The notes: generated by a model not told the origin, from the letters alone. Counted from the first letter of the stretch, positions 17,439 to 26,939 are shown. The stretch: DNA of 64,000 nt from Streptomyces griseoluteus (GCF_004784465.1 NZ_SRRU01000009.1:248001-312000), one strand, 5' to 3'. Translations and numbers: made by a program.

Positions 17439-18467
17439 ATGTCTCAAGCCGCCGAGACCACCGACCTGCACGCTCCGGGCGACATAGGCCTGGGCACCGC
17501 ACTGGGCGCCGACGACGCCCGGCACGAACGAATAGACGTCCACCACCACTACACCGCCCCCGAATGGGTGCGGTGGGCCGAGGCGAACGGGATCGCGGAC
17601 CGTGACAAACTGCCGCCGTGGACCCGGTGGGACGAGGCCACCGCCCTGGACCTGATGGATCGGACCGGCACGCGCACCAGCATCCTCACCGTCGCCATGC
17701 TGGGACGCTTCCAGGACGCCGCGACACGCAAGGAGAGCACGCGGGTCGCCCTCGACGCCGCCGGCGACCTGACCGTCCGGCACCCCGGCCGCTTCGCCTT
17801 CTTCGCACCCGTCTTCCTCGACGACGCCGAACTCTCCCGCTGGTCCGTCACCCACGGGATGGACCAGCTCGGCGCGGTGGGCGTCAGTGCGCGCACCAGC
17901 ACGGGCAGCACGTATCTGGGCGACCCCGAACTCGACCCGATCATGGCGGAGCTCGACGAACGCGCCGCTGTGATCAGCACGCACCCCATGCAGGTGAACA
18001 TCTCCGGCGCCCCCGAGGGTGTACCGCCGTTCGTGTGCGACTTCCTCATGGACACGACCCGCGCCGCACTGAGCCTGATCATGAACGGCACGCTGGACCG
18101 TTTCCCGCGGCTCACGTTCATCCTCCCGCACGGCGGCGGGTACCTCCCCTACATCGCGAGCCGGATCGAGGTCTTCGGGCGCCAGCTCGTCCCCGCCGTC
18201 GACCCCGGCCGCGTCCGCGACTACCTGCACCGCTTCTACTACGACACGGCCGCACCCATGTCCCCGTCGGCCACCCCCACTCTCCTGGCCGCCGCGGGTT
18301 CCTCCCGCATCCTCTACGGCAGCGACTGGCCGCCGACCCCCACCCGCGTGGTCGCCGAGGTGACAACTCCCGCTCTGGACAGGGATCCCGCCCTCGGCGA
18401 CCAGGAGCGCGGTCACATCAACCGCGGGAACGCCCTGCGTCTCCTGCCCGCCCTCGCGCCGGCCTGA
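17439..18467 (+). CDS. Amidohydrolase-2 family metal enzyme (ACMSD/decarboxylase-like)
   Basis: This 342-aa TIM-barrel protein shows HxH metal ligands in DVHHHY (residues 33-38), further His in STHPMQ and LPHGGGYLPY, and the catalytic Asp in YGSDWPPTP. This set matches the amidohydrolase-related family of aminocarboxymuconate semialdehyde, gamma-resorcylate and 4-oxalomesaconate-type decarboxylases/hydratases. Ribosome site CAGGAG precedes ATG 17439. It follows the flavin hydroxylase by 47 bp in the same direction, so hydroxylation then decarboxylation or ring-product hydrolysis is a reasonable joint role. Confidence 0.88.
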   Translation: MSQAAETTDLHAPGDIGLGTALGADDARHERIDVHHHYTAPEWVRWAEANGIADRDKLPPWTRWDEATALDLMDRTGTRTSILTVAMLGRFQDAATRKESTRVALDAAGDLTVRHPGRFAFFAPVFLDDAELSRWSVTHGMDQLGAVGVSARTSTGSTYLGDPELDPIMAELDERAAVISTHPMQVNISGAPEGVPPFVCDFLMDTTRAALSLIMNGTLDRFPRLTFILPHGGGYLPYIASRIEVFGRQLVPAVDPGRVRDYLHRFYYDTAAPMSPSATPTLLAAAGSSRILYGSDWPPTPTRVVAEVTTPALDRDPALGDQERGHINRGNALRLLPALAPA

Positions 18468-18736
18468 GCCCGCCTGGCGGCGGTCCTCGTACCTCTTGCG
18501 CGAGTGCCGCGGAGGGACGCTGCCCGGCCCGCTCGGCGCTCGGACGGACATCGGCCGTGCGGCTCCTCCCACCGAGCCGCACGGCCGACGCGCGGGTTCG
18601 CCGCGGACGCCGCCCGCGTGCCTCCGGGTTCTCATCATCAGTTGTGTGCCGGTGATGTCGGAGTAGCAGCGGTGGCAGCCCGATCCGGCCGTACCTAGGC
18701 TCGCTAGCGGAAACGACAACGCGGGAAGGAACCAGA

Positions 18737-18994
18737 ATGCCTCAGCTGGACGAAGAAGAGATCCGCGTCAGCGCGATCGATACGGCGGATCAACCCCGAA
18801 CGCTCGCAGGCGCACTGCGTTCCGCCGTGAAGGACACCATGCTGCTGCCGGTGTTCCTGGTCCTCACCGCCATGATGGTGGCACTGTGGCTCATGGGTAT
18901 GCCCTTCATGCAGGCCTTGACCATTTCGACCGCGTTGAAGATTTCGATGGTTCTGTTCGAAACGCACCGGCGGCCTTGCACGTCGAAGAGTTGA
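18737..18994 (+). CDS. 85-aa membrane protein of unknown function
   Basis: Ribosome site GGAAGGAACC precedes ATG 18737. An acidic soluble start (PQLDEEEIRVSAIDTA) is followed by two hydrophobic segments (TMLLPVFLVLTAMMVALWLMG and a shorter MPFMQALTISTALKIS). The tail is short and basic. No family is recognised. It lies 270 bp after the amidohydrolase gene and convergent to the efflux pump, so it may be independent. Confidence 0.65.
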   Translation: MPQLDEEEIRVSAIDTADQPRTLAGALRSAVKDTMLLPVFLVLTAMMVALWLMGMPFMQALTISTALKISMVLFETHRRPCTSKS

Positions 18995-19165
18995 CGCGCG
19001 GCGCCCCTCTCGGCTCCGGGAGCCGGAGGGTGCCTGCACGGGACTGACGACTCGGGGGGCAGGTTCCTTCTTCGACGGGCGCTTCTTCGACGGGCAATTC
19101 TCCTGGGCCGGGGCGCCTCTCCCCGGGGCGGCTGGGCGGCGCACTTCTGCGGTCCCCGCCCGGCC

Positions 19166-20668
19166 TCAGGCTCCGCGACCCGCCTTCTCGCCGGCCCCGC
19201 TCTCCCCGAGGCCCCGCGGCACGGCCGCCGCGAGGCCGTCGCGCCCCGGATGCGCCCGGCGCTGGCGCAGGTCGGCCACCGCCAGGACCAGGGCGACGAG
19301 GATGATCGCCGTGGCGGTGAGCAACCCCAGCTGAAGGGCTGTCGTGGAGCGGCCGTGGTTGGCGACGTGCGCGAAATAGACGGAACCGACCACGGCGATA
19401 CCGGCGGCCGATCCGATGCGCTGCCCGGTCTGCAGCACCCCGCCCGCCGCACCGGCACGTCGTACCGGCACGAGCGTGAGCGTGAGGGTCGTGTTGGGCG
19501 AGACCGTGAGTCCGGACCCGATTCCCCCGACGACCAGCGGCAGCGCCATGGCCCAGCCCACGCCGTCGCCGGGCACGAGCTGAACGGCGACGACGACCCC
19601 GAGCAATCCGAGAGCGACCCCGCTCAGGCCGATGACGACCAGGCCGCGGCCGTAGCGCATCACCAGCCGTCCCCCGATGGCCGCGCCGACCGCCGAGGCG
19701 GCCGCGAAGGGCAGGATCGTCACACCCGCGGCGAGCGCGCTGTATCCCGCGGTGTTCTGCAGGAACAGTGACAGGACGAAGAAGATGGTGGTCAGCCCGG
19801 CGAAGAACATGAGGCTGATCAGAGCGCCGAGCGTGAAGGAGCGCAGGGAGAACAGCCCGAGGTCGACCAGCGGTGCCTTTCCGAGGCGTCCCCGGGCCCT
19901 CTCCCACACCCAGAAGGCCCCGAGCAGCGTTGCGGCCACCGGAATCAGCAGCCACTTCGCCCGGCCCTGCCACTGCTGCTCCTGCACCAGGGGCAGCAGC
20001 AGCGCGAGTACCCCCGCGCCGAGCAGCAGTACGCCGAACGGGTCGAACTTCTCCCGTCGGACGTCCGGCACCGGGAGACGGGGCAGCAGCCGGTTCCCCG
20101 CGACCAGGGCCGCCACCCCGATCGGCACGTTGACGAAGAACACCCACCGCCATCCGTCGGCCGTGCCGAACGCGTGGATCAGCAGTCCGCCCGCCAGCGG
20201 GCCCACCGCGGTGGACACGGCGACGACGCTGCCGTGGAAGCCGAACGCCCGGGCTCGCTCGGCACCCTGGAACATCTGCTGGATCAGCCCCGAGGTCTGC
20301 GGTGCGACCACACCGGCGGCCGCACCCTGGATCAGCCGGCACACCACCAGCCAGGTGGGGCCGGCGGCGAGGCCGCACGCCACCGACGCGGCCGTGAACA
20401 CGGCGAGTCCGAACAACAACGCCTGGCGACGGCCCCGCAGGTCACCCAGTCGTCCGGCCGGTGCCAGCGCGAGCCCGAAAGCGAGGGCGTACCCGGACAC
20501 CACCCAGGACTGGGTGGCTTCGGAGGCACCGAGCCCGCGCTCCATGGAAGGCAGCGCCACGTTCACGATCGAGACGTCGAGCAGCGAGATGAATCCCGCG
20601 GTCAGACAGACCCCGAGCGCTTTCCACCGCCGGTCGTCGAGAGCGGGCCGGGTCATTTCTGTGGTCAT
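19166..20668 (-). CDS. DHA2-family MFS drug efflux transporter
   Basis: This 500-aa protein has the 14-helix DHA2 pattern. Family marks are LLDVSIVNVALPSM in helix 1, motif A GRLGDLRGRRQALLFG, and helix 5 PLAGGLLIH with WRWVFFVNVPIG after it (EmrB/QacA signature). Substrates are usually lipophilic drugs or secondary metabolites, exported with proton exchange. It is divergent from the molybdenum hydroxylase operon across a 380-bp gap. In this block it may export a product or toxic intermediate of the oxidative genes. Confidence 0.92.
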   Translation of the reverse strand: MTTEMTRPALDDRRWKALGVCLTAGFISLLDVSIVNVALPSMERGLGASEATQSWVVSGYALAFGLALAPAGRLGDLRGRRQALLFGLAVFTAASVACGLAAGPTWLVVCRLIQGAAAGVVAPQTSGLIQQMFQGAERARAFGFHGSVVAVSTAVGPLAGGLLIHAFGTADGWRWVFFVNVPIGVAALVAGNRLLPRLPVPDVRREKFDPFGVLLLGAGVLALLLPLVQEQQWQGRAKWLLIPVAATLLGAFWVWERARGRLGKAPLVDLGLFSLRSFTLGALISLMFFAGLTTIFFVLSLFLQNTAGYSALAAGVTILPFAAASAVGAAIGGRLVMRYGRGLVVIGLSGVALGLLGVVVAVQLVPGDGVGWAMALPLVVGGIGSGLTVSPNTTLTLTLVPVRRAGAAGGVLQTGQRIGSAAGIAVVGSVYFAHVANHGRSTTALQLGLLTATAIILVALVLAVADLRQRRAHPGRDGLAAAVPRGLGESGAGEKAGRGA

Positions 20669-21050
20669 GTGATCACGCTATGCAGCCACGGCCGGTCGCA
20701 CCAGCCGGGAAAGGGAGCCGGGACGCGGGCTGGCCGAGCCCGGCACGGCTTCGTGGGGGGCGCCGGCGGTCGCGCCCTCGATGGCGGCCCCCTCCCTGCA
20801 GGGTCAGTGCGGCGCAAGAGCCTCGGTGTGACTTTCCGGAGCGTGTCGGTCACTCTCAGCTGTCCTTGGCCGGGCGTCATCCGCATGCTGCGATAAACTG
20901 AGGCTGAACTGTGGGCGCCCGCCGTCCCCTCGCGGCTCGGCCGCCCGACGGTGCGGCACGGTGGTACCTGCTCGGTCAGCGGGAAATCCATGCCAACAGC
21001 CCCAGGGGACGGTTGCCTTCCCGTAGGCCCGTTCTCCCGTAGGTCGGTTC
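20669..21050. other. Divergent promoter region
   Basis: 380 bp between the efflux gene and the molybdenum hydroxylase operon. No gene, and no convincing -35/-10 or palindrome found by eye. Confidence 0.45.
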
Positions 21051-21878
21051 ATGGACCTCAACACCATCACCGAAGTAATCCGGCAGCCGTCCGAGCAGCC
21101 AGGCATGGACTGGCATGAGGGCGACGCCTGGCTCGCAGGCGGAACATGGCTCTATTCCACCGAACAGCCGGACCTGCGACGGCTGATCGACCTCACGGCG
21201 TTGCGCTGGGAGCCTCTTGTTCCGACGGACGAGGGTCTGGAGATCAGCGCCACCTGCACCATCCGCGACCTCTACACCTTTCCGTGGCCGGAGACCTGGA
21301 CCGCCGGAATTCTCTTCCGGAAGAGCTGCGAGGCATTCCTGTCCTCGTTCAAGGTCTGGAACGCGGCGACCGTCGGCGGAAACATCTGCATGTCCTTGCC
21401 CGCCGGCCCGATGATCACGTTGACGGTCGCGCTCGAGGCGCGGTACGAGCTCTGGGCGCCCGACGGCTCCGTACGCTTCGTCGACGCCCTCGATTTCGTC
21501 ACGGGCGACCACCGCAACATTCTCGCCCCCGGGGAGATCCTCCGGCGCATCACCATTCCGGAGTACGCGCTGCGCAAACGCACCGCGCACCGTCGCTTCA
21601 CGCTCACCCGGCTCGGCCGCTCGACGGTGTTCCTCGTCGGCACGCAACGTCCGGGAGCGAACGACCTGCTGCTCACCGTCACCGCCGGCACCACACGGCC
21701 GCTCCGCACCGCCTTCGTGTCACTGCCCGATGCCCGAACCCTGCGGCAGCGCATCGACGCCGTGCCCGCCGACGTCTGGTTCGCCGATCCCAACGGGACC
21801 CCCGACCACCGTCTGCACCTGTCACGGCACTTCGCCGAAGAGATCCGCCGCGAACTCATGGCTGGGGACCTGCCATGA
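21051..21878 (+). CDS. FAD-binding subunit of a molybdenum hydroxylase
   Basis: This 275-aa protein is the medium subunit of the xanthine dehydrogenase/CO dehydrogenase family. The FAD-binding PCMH fold shows WLAGGTW near residue 30 and TVGGNICMSLPAGPM near 120, and a CO-deh-flavin-C domain follows from about 175. It would pass electrons from the iron-sulfur domains of the next protein to NAD+ or another acceptor. Its stop overlaps the start of the next gene (ATGA), so subunits are made in step. Confidence 0.9.
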   Translation: MDLNTITEVIRQPSEQPGMDWHEGDAWLAGGTWLYSTEQPDLRRLIDLTALRWEPLVPTDEGLEISATCTIRDLYTFPWPETWTAGILFRKSCEAFLSSFKVWNAATVGGNICMSLPAGPMITLTVALEARYELWAPDGSVRFVDALDFVTGDHRNILAPGEILRRITIPEYALRKRTAHRRFTLTRLGRSTVFLVGTQRPGANDLLLTVTAGTTRPLRTAFVSLPDARTLRQRIDAVPADVWFADPNGTPDHRLHLSRHFAEEIRRELMAGDLP

Positions 21879-24592
21879 CCTACATCGTGAACGGCCGGAG
21901 ATTCGACCGGGAACCGGCCCCGGGCCAGTGTCTGCGCACGTTCCTGCGTGCACTCGGCCACTTCGGCGTCAAGAAGGGGTGTGACGCGGGCGACTGCGGC
22001 GCCTGCACGGTGTGGCTGGACGGCGTACCGGTACACAGCTGCATCACCCCCGCCTTCCGTGCGAACGGCCGTGAGGTGACCACGATCGAGGGCCTCGGGC
22101 GACCAGGCGCCCCGCATCCCATGCAGCGGCAGTTCGAGGACGCCCCGGGGTTCCAGTGCGGTTTCTGCACCGCAGGGATGATCATGACGTCGGCGACCTT
22201 CACCGAGGATCAGAAGGCGGATCTGCCACGGGCGTTGAAGGGGAACCTCTGCCGCTGTACCGGCTACCGGGCGATCGAGGACGCCGTGAAGGGCGTCAGT
22301 GCGGTGGAGACGGCAGCACCGGGCAAGGCTGTCGGGAGGAGCGTCGGCGCGCCCGCGGGCCATGACGTGGTGACCGGTCACGCCAAGTTCACCATGGACA
22401 CGCGGATCGACGGCATGCTGCACCTCAAGGTGCTGCACTCGCCCCACGCCCACGCCCGGATCCTCTCGATCGACAAGAGCGCCGCCCTCGCGGTGCCCGG
22501 CGTGCATCGGGTCTACACCTGGGAAGACGTACCCCGCAGACGCTTCACCACGGCGATCCACACCGACCACCTGGTCGACCCGGACGACACCTACATCCTC
22601 GACGACACGGTCCGCTTCGCCGGTCAGCGCGTCGCCGCGGTCCTGGCCGACACGATCGGGGCGGCGGAGGAGGGCTGCCGGCGTCTCGCGGTCGAGTACG
22701 AGGAACTGCCGGCGGTGTTCGACCCGGAGGCGGCGATGGCCGACGGCGCACCCCAGCTGCACGGCTCGCACGATCCGTTCGTCCGCGACCCCGGCCACAA
22801 CATCCTGGTCGAACTCCACTCGCACATCGGTGACGTCGACGCGGGGTTCGCCGCGGCGGACGTGATCCACGAAGGCACGTACTCCTCCCCGCGGGTGCAG
22901 CACGCACATCTGGAGACCCACGGTTCGATCGCCTGGATGGAGGACGGTCGACTGAACGTCCGCACCAGTTCCCAGTCACCGTCGATCGCGAAAGTCAAGC
23001 TGGAGTACCTGTTCGCGCTGCGCCCGGACCAGGTGAGGGTGTTCTGCAAGCGCGTCGGCGGCGGATTCGGCGGCAAGCAGGAGGTGATCGCGGAGGACCT
23101 GGTCGCGCTGGCCACCCTGGACACCGGACGGCCCACCTGTTTCGAGTACACCCGTGAGGAGGAGTTCACCACGGCCTCGCCGCGGCATCCGATGAGCCTG
23201 ACGGTCAAGCTCGGCGCGAAGGCCGACGGAACGCTCACCGCCTTCCAGGTACGCAACGTGTCGAACACCGGTGCCTACGGGAACCACGGCGGCGAAACGC
23301 TGTACGCGGGCGGAGCCGCCGTCATGATCTACCGCTGCCCCAACAAGAAGTACGACGCGTACTCCGTCTACACGAACACCGTGCCGAGCGGGGCGCTGCG
23401 CGGTTACGGCATGACGCAGCCGGCCTTCGCCGTGGAGTCGGCGATGGACGAACTGGCCCGCGCCCTGCACATCGACCCGCTCGAACTGCGCCGGCGCAAC
23501 ATCGTGCGGCCGGGTGAGCCCCTGCTCGCGATGCACGAGGGCCCCGACGACGTGATCTTCACGGAGGACGGCCTCGGCCGGTGCATCGACCTGGTGGGCG
23601 ACGCCCTGGCTCGTACGGCCGACCAGCCGCCCCCCGGCCCCGAGTGGCTCGTCGGAGCCGGCGTGGCCAGTTCCCTGCACGAGACCGCGCCCCCGACGGA
23701 CCACCTCTCCGAGGCATGGGTCACGCTGGGCGACGATCTCATCTACGAACTGGCCGTCGGAACCCCCGAGTTCGGGGAGGGAACCTCCACGGCCCATGTC
23801 CAGATCGCAGCCAACCAGCTGGGTACGACACCGTCACGGATCCGTCTGGTGCAGTCCGACACCGACCGCACGGGATTCGACACCGGTGCCTTCGCCAGCG
23901 CGGGCCTCTTCGTGGCGGGCAACGCGGTCCTGCGAGCGGCCAATGCCGTGCGCGACCGCATTCTGCAATTCGCCGCCGCGTACACGGACATCCATGTCGT
24001 GATGTGCACGATGGACGACGACGGTGTCGTCTGCGGGGACCGGCGGGTGTCGCTGGCCGGACTTGTCGCGCTGGCCCGGAGGCGTGGAATCCGCTTCACC
24101 GCCGCCCGCAAGGCATACGGCTCACCCCGCAGTGTCACCTCCAACACGCAGGGGTTCCGGGTCGCGGTGCACCGTGTGACGGGTGAGATACGGATCCTGT
24201 TCAGCGTGCAGGCGGCCGACGCCGGGGTGATCATCAACCCGGCGCAGGTCCGGGGACAGGTGGAGGGCGGTGTCGCCCAGGGAATCGGCTTCGCGCTGAC
24301 CGAGAACCATCAGGTCGACGGCAACGGCGTCATGGTCAACCCGAACCTCCGGAACTACCGCATCCCCACCTATGCGGACTGCCCCCGTACCGAGGTCCTC
24401 CTGGTGGGCTCGGCGGATTCGGCCGGGCCCCTGCGGGCGAAGGGGATGGCGGAGTGCTGCATCAATCCGGTGGCTCCCGCGCTCGCGAACGCGGTACATG
24501 ACGCCACGGGTGTCCGCTACCGTGCGCTGCCGCTGACTCCGGAACGCATTTACGGCCGACTCTCCGCGGAGCAGTCGGTGGCGACGGGTTGA
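21875..24592 (+). CDS. Fused [2Fe-2S] and molybdopterin subunits of a xanthine dehydrogenase-family hydroxylase
   Basis: This 905-aa protein joins what are usually two genes. Residues 1-140 are the small subunit: plant-type ferredoxin cysteines 36, 41, 44 and 56 (KKGCDAGDCGACTVW), then the helical cluster with Cys95, 98, 126 and 128 (CGFCTAGM, CRCTGY). From about 160 comes the large molybdopterin-cytosine-dinucleotide-binding domain, with VGGGFGGKQE, SGALRGYGMTQPAF and the C-terminal AKGMAE whose Glu is the likely catalytic base. ATG 21875 overlaps the previous stop. Substrate class (aldehyde, purine or N-heterocycle) cannot be fixed. No cofactor-insertion (XdhC) gene lies in the window. Confidence 0.92.
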   Translation: MTYIVNGRRFDREPAPGQCLRTFLRALGHFGVKKGCDAGDCGACTVWLDGVPVHSCITPAFRANGREVTTIEGLGRPGAPHPMQRQFEDAPGFQCGFCTAGMIMTSATFTEDQKADLPRALKGNLCRCTGYRAIEDAVKGVSAVETAAPGKAVGRSVGAPAGHDVVTGHAKFTMDTRIDGMLHLKVLHSPHAHARILSIDKSAALAVPGVHRVYTWEDVPRRRFTTAIHTDHLVDPDDTYILDDTVRFAGQRVAAVLADTIGAAEEGCRRLAVEYEELPAVFDPEAAMADGAPQLHGSHDPFVRDPGHNILVELHSHIGDVDAGFAAADVIHEGTYSSPRVQHAHLETHGSIAWMEDGRLNVRTSSQSPSIAKVKLEYLFALRPDQVRVFCKRVGGGFGGKQEVIAEDLVALATLDTGRPTCFEYTREEEFTTASPRHPMSLTVKLGAKADGTLTAFQVRNVSNTGAYGNHGGETLYAGGAAVMIYRCPNKKYDAYSVYTNTVPSGALRGYGMTQPAFAVESAMDELARALHIDPLELRRRNIVRPGEPLLAMHEGPDDVIFTEDGLGRCIDLVGDALARTADQPPPGPEWLVGAGVASSLHETAPPTDHLSEAWVTLGDDLIYELAVGTPEFGEGTSTAHVQIAANQLGTTPSRIRLVQSDTDRTGFDTGAFASAGLFVAGNAVLRAANAVRDRILQFAAAYTDIHVVMCTMDDDGVVCGDRRVSLAGLVALARRRGIRFTAARKAYGSPRSVTSNTQGFRVAVHRVTGEIRILFSVQAADAGVIINPAQVRGQVEGGVAQGIGFALTENHQVDGNGVMVNPNLRNYRIPTYADCPRTEVLLVGSADSAGPLRAKGMAECCINPVAPALANAVHDATGVRYRALPLTPERIYGRLSAEQSVATG

Positions 24593-24598
24593 ACCACC

Positions 24599-25570
24599 AT
24601 GAACACCGACAAGAACGTAGCCGCTGTGGCGACGGCGATCATCGGCCAGAAGGTCCTGCCCGGCATGGAGCGGGAGTTCGAGTCATGGCAGGAGGATCTC
24701 AACGCCGCGGCCGCCTACTACCCCGGTTTCCTCGGCGCCGAGGTCTCCCCGCCGACGGCGCTGCAGTCCGACTGGGTCGTCGTGTACCGGTTCGACTCGG
24801 TGTCACATCTGCAGGCGTGGATCAACAGCGCGACCAGGCAGACGTATCTCGACGTGGGCGCCAAGTACTTCGACGGTCCAGCGACCCAGCAGGTGGTCAG
24901 CAGCGGCACCCAGTCACTGGATCCGCTGGTCACCGTGGTGGTCACTCACCGCGTCTCGCCGAACCAGGTCGACGACTTCCTCGCCTGGCAGCACGACATG
25001 GTCCAGGAGGAGAGCAAGTTCGAGGGGTTTCGCGGGACCGAGCTCTTCCGCCCCATCGAGGGGCTTCAGGAGGAATGGACCACGCTGTACCGCTACGACA
25101 GCGCGGAACACCTCGACGCGTGGCTGACGTCGCCCCAACGGCAGAGGATCCTGGCCGAGGGCGAGAAGTTCAGCGACTTCCACCTGCATACGATCGACAA
25201 CTCGTTCGGCAGTTGGTTCGCCTTCGAGGGCAACGGCAAGGAGGCACCGCCGCCACCCTCCGAGACCAGGACCTCCCTCGCGGTCTGGGTCGGCCTGTAC
25301 CCGACTGTCGTGCTGCTGACGCTTGCTCTGTCCCCGCTGCACATGCCGCTCTGGATCGGCCTGCTCGTGGGCAACCTGCTGTCGAGTTTCCTCATGAGCT
25401 TCCTGACCATGCCCTACTACGTGAACCCGTTGCTCGGGCGATGGCTGCGGCCGGCACGGGACGAACCGGCCAGGGCCAAGCTCCGTGGTCTCGGTATCGT
25501 CGCGGTGGCGATGGCCTTCTGGGTCGTCGTCTTCTACCTCGTCACGGTCCGGTTCTGGACGCTGCCCTGA
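24599..25570 (+). CDS. Tandem antibiotic-biosynthesis-monooxygenase (ABM) domains with a membrane C-terminus
   Basis: This 323-aa protein starts 6 bp after the molybdenum hydroxylase stop. Two ABM/dimeric alpha-beta barrel repeats occupy about 8-105 and 108-205, with parallel marks: WQEDLNAAAAYYPGFLGAEV and WQHDMVQEESKFEGFRGTEL, then VVYRFDSVSHLQAW and TLYRYDSAEHLDAW. Three transmembrane helices follow (about 228-320). ABM domains are usually cofactor-free oxygenases or heme-degrading enzymes that act as dimers; here two repeats could form an internal dimer at the membrane. Coupling to the molybdoenzyme suggests a shared pathway. Confidence 0.86.
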   Translation: MNTDKNVAAVATAIIGQKVLPGMEREFESWQEDLNAAAAYYPGFLGAEVSPPTALQSDWVVVYRFDSVSHLQAWINSATRQTYLDVGAKYFDGPATQQVVSSGTQSLDPLVTVVVTHRVSPNQVDDFLAWQHDMVQEESKFEGFRGTELFRPIEGLQEEWTTLYRYDSAEHLDAWLTSPQRQRILAEGEKFSDFHLHTIDNSFGSWFAFEGNGKEAPPPPSETRTSLAVWVGLYPTVVLLTLALSPLHMPLWIGLLVGNLLSSFLMSFLTMPYYVNPLLGRWLRPARDEPARAKLRGLGIVAVAMAFWVVVFYLVTVRFWTLP

Positions 25571-25650
25571 CCGGCGCCATCGGTAGCCTGCCGTCCGGAA
25601 AAGCCCCGCGGCTTCTTCACGAGGCGGTGCCGGTCGCCCCCGTGGGGCGG

Positions 25651-26298
25651 TCAGAGTGTGGCGGAAGGCGTGTCACCGTTCTGGGCTTGGCGGGCCCGTT
25701 CGGCGAGCACCGTGGCCAGGTCCCGGGCACTGTCCTCGGTGACGGCGTCTTTTTTGTCCTTGTTCGTTGAATCCGTCATCGTCCACAGCAGTGTCGTGCC
25801 GACCCGGGCCTGGGTGATGGTGCCGGGCTCGCCGTGGAAGCCGAAGGCGCCGATCCGGGCGTCGCGTTTCTCACCGACCGGGCCGAGGCTGAAGGTCCTG
25901 GCCCGCTGTCCCGTCCTCTTGCCGTAGTAGTTCCAGAGCACGTCGTACGCCTCGCCGGCGGCCCGTTCGCTGTCGTAGGCGACGATCAGGAAGGTGGCCA
26001 CGGCGGTGCTGTCGTCGCGTCGGAAGGCCGAGGTGCCGTAGAAGCGGGAGTTCTCGCAGCCCGCGTTGTCTTTGATGGGGCAGGCCGCTGAACGGTAGAG
26101 CTTGTCCATCTTTACGGCCGAGGGTCGGGTGGAAGCCTTCCAGCCCGTCATGGCCCCGCCATCCGGCAACGTCTTTTGTACTTGTTCCTTTGTGAGGGCC
26201 ACCGCCTTGCCGTTCCCGGTGTCGATCTGCGTGCCACCGCCACAGCCGGCCAGCAGCAGCGCCGCAGCGATCGCCAAGAACCATCGGTCGTTCCTCAT
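25651..26298 (-). CDS. Putative lipoprotein
   Basis: This 215-aa protein has a lipobox LLLAGC, giving a lipid-modified cysteine about residue 19 of the form starting at ATG 26298. The mature part begins with Gly/Thr-rich sequence. It carries two more cysteines (SAACPIKDNAGCENS), so one extracellular disulfide is likely. No family is recognised. Stretches such as FLIVAYDSERAAGEAYDVLW resemble substrate-binding-free sensor lipoproteins of Streptomyces. It is monocistronic and convergent to the ABM gene. Confidence 0.78.
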   Translation of the reverse strand: MRNDRWFLAIAAALLLAGCGGGTQIDTGNGKAVALTKEQVQKTLPDGGAMTGWKASTRPSAVKMDKLYRSAACPIKDNAGCENSRFYGTSAFRRDDSTAVATFLIVAYDSERAAGEAYDVLWNYYGKRTGQRARTFSLGPVGEKRDARIGAFGFHGEPGTITQARVGTTLLWTMTDSTNKDKKDAVTEDSARDLATVLAERARQAQNGDTPSATL

Positions 26299-26381
26299 GA
26301 ACACGCCCACCACCCCTCGAGTGGTGATCCTACGCGGACCGTTGACCGGACAGCAGGCGCTCGACTTCGGCTGACGCCGTC

Positions 26382-26939
26382 TTACCGGCGGGGGTGTTCA
26401 CTGGCTCGCACCAGGGCTCGTGCCAGGTCGGCGGTTTCCGAGAGAGTGTCGATCGGGAGCGGCTGGGTGGCGAGAGCGCCTTCGTGCAGCACGAAGAGTT
26501 GGGTGGCGAGGGTGGCGGGGTCCGAGCAGTCGGCTGCGACGGCGAGCTCCTTGAACAGGTTCAGCAGCCAGAGCTTCTGGTTCGCGGCGATGCGGTGCGC
26601 GGGATGTGACGGGTCGGGGAGTTCGGCCAGCGCGTTGATGAACGCACACCCGCGGGTATTGGTCTTGCTCCAGGTCCGCAGCGCGTCGAAGGGTGCGGTG
26701 ACGGCCTCGACGCGCCGCTCGCACCTGTCGACGGTGGAGCGGACCAGTGACCGCCAGCGCTGGTCACGTTCCGCCAGGTAGGTCGCCACGAGGCGGTCCT
26801 TCGAACCGAACTGGTTGTACAGGGTTCGCTTGGTCACGCCTGACTGCTCCGCGATCAGATCCACGCCGACCGCTGTGATGCCGCGGTTGTAGAACAGTTC
26901 CTCGGCCGCCGCGACGATGCGGCGGCCGGCCGGTGTCAT
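26382..26939 (-). CDS. TetR family regulator of the neighbouring oxidoreductase
   Basis: This 185-aa protein has the DNA-binding domain at residues 1-55 with GVDLIAEQSGVTKRTLYNQF as the helix-turn-helix. The frame runs 20 codons further to a GTG at 26999, but ATG 26939 has GGAAG 8 bp upstream and leaves the palindromic operator outside the gene. It is divergent from a quinone oxidoreductase, a common pairing in which the repressor senses an electrophile or quinone and releases the oxidoreductase promoter (family knowledge; ligand unknown). Confidence 0.88.
   Translation of the reverse strand: MTPAGRRIVAAAEELFYNRGITAVGVDLIAEQSGVTKRTLYNQFGSKDRLVATYLAERDQRWRSLVRSTVDRCERRVEAVTAPFDALRTWSKTNTRGCAFINALAELPDPSHPAHRIAANQKLWLLNLFKELAVAADCSDPATLATQLFVLHEGALATQPLPIDTLSETADLARALVRASEHPRR

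Noticed and set aside
15481..17502. 673-codon minus-strand open frame
   Set aside because: Antisense shadow of the flavin hydroxylase; Gly/Val/Arg-rich composition without motifs.
17181..18719. 512-codon minus-strand open frame
   Set aside because: Antisense to the amidohydrolase with its visible metal motifs.
19060..19100. Tandem CTTCTTCGACGGGC pair after the efflux gene
   Set aside because: Only two copies; not enough to call a repeat element or operator.
23000..24592. Nicotinate or CO dehydrogenase as a specific name for the molybdoenzyme
   Set aside because: The visible motifs define the family but not the substrate.
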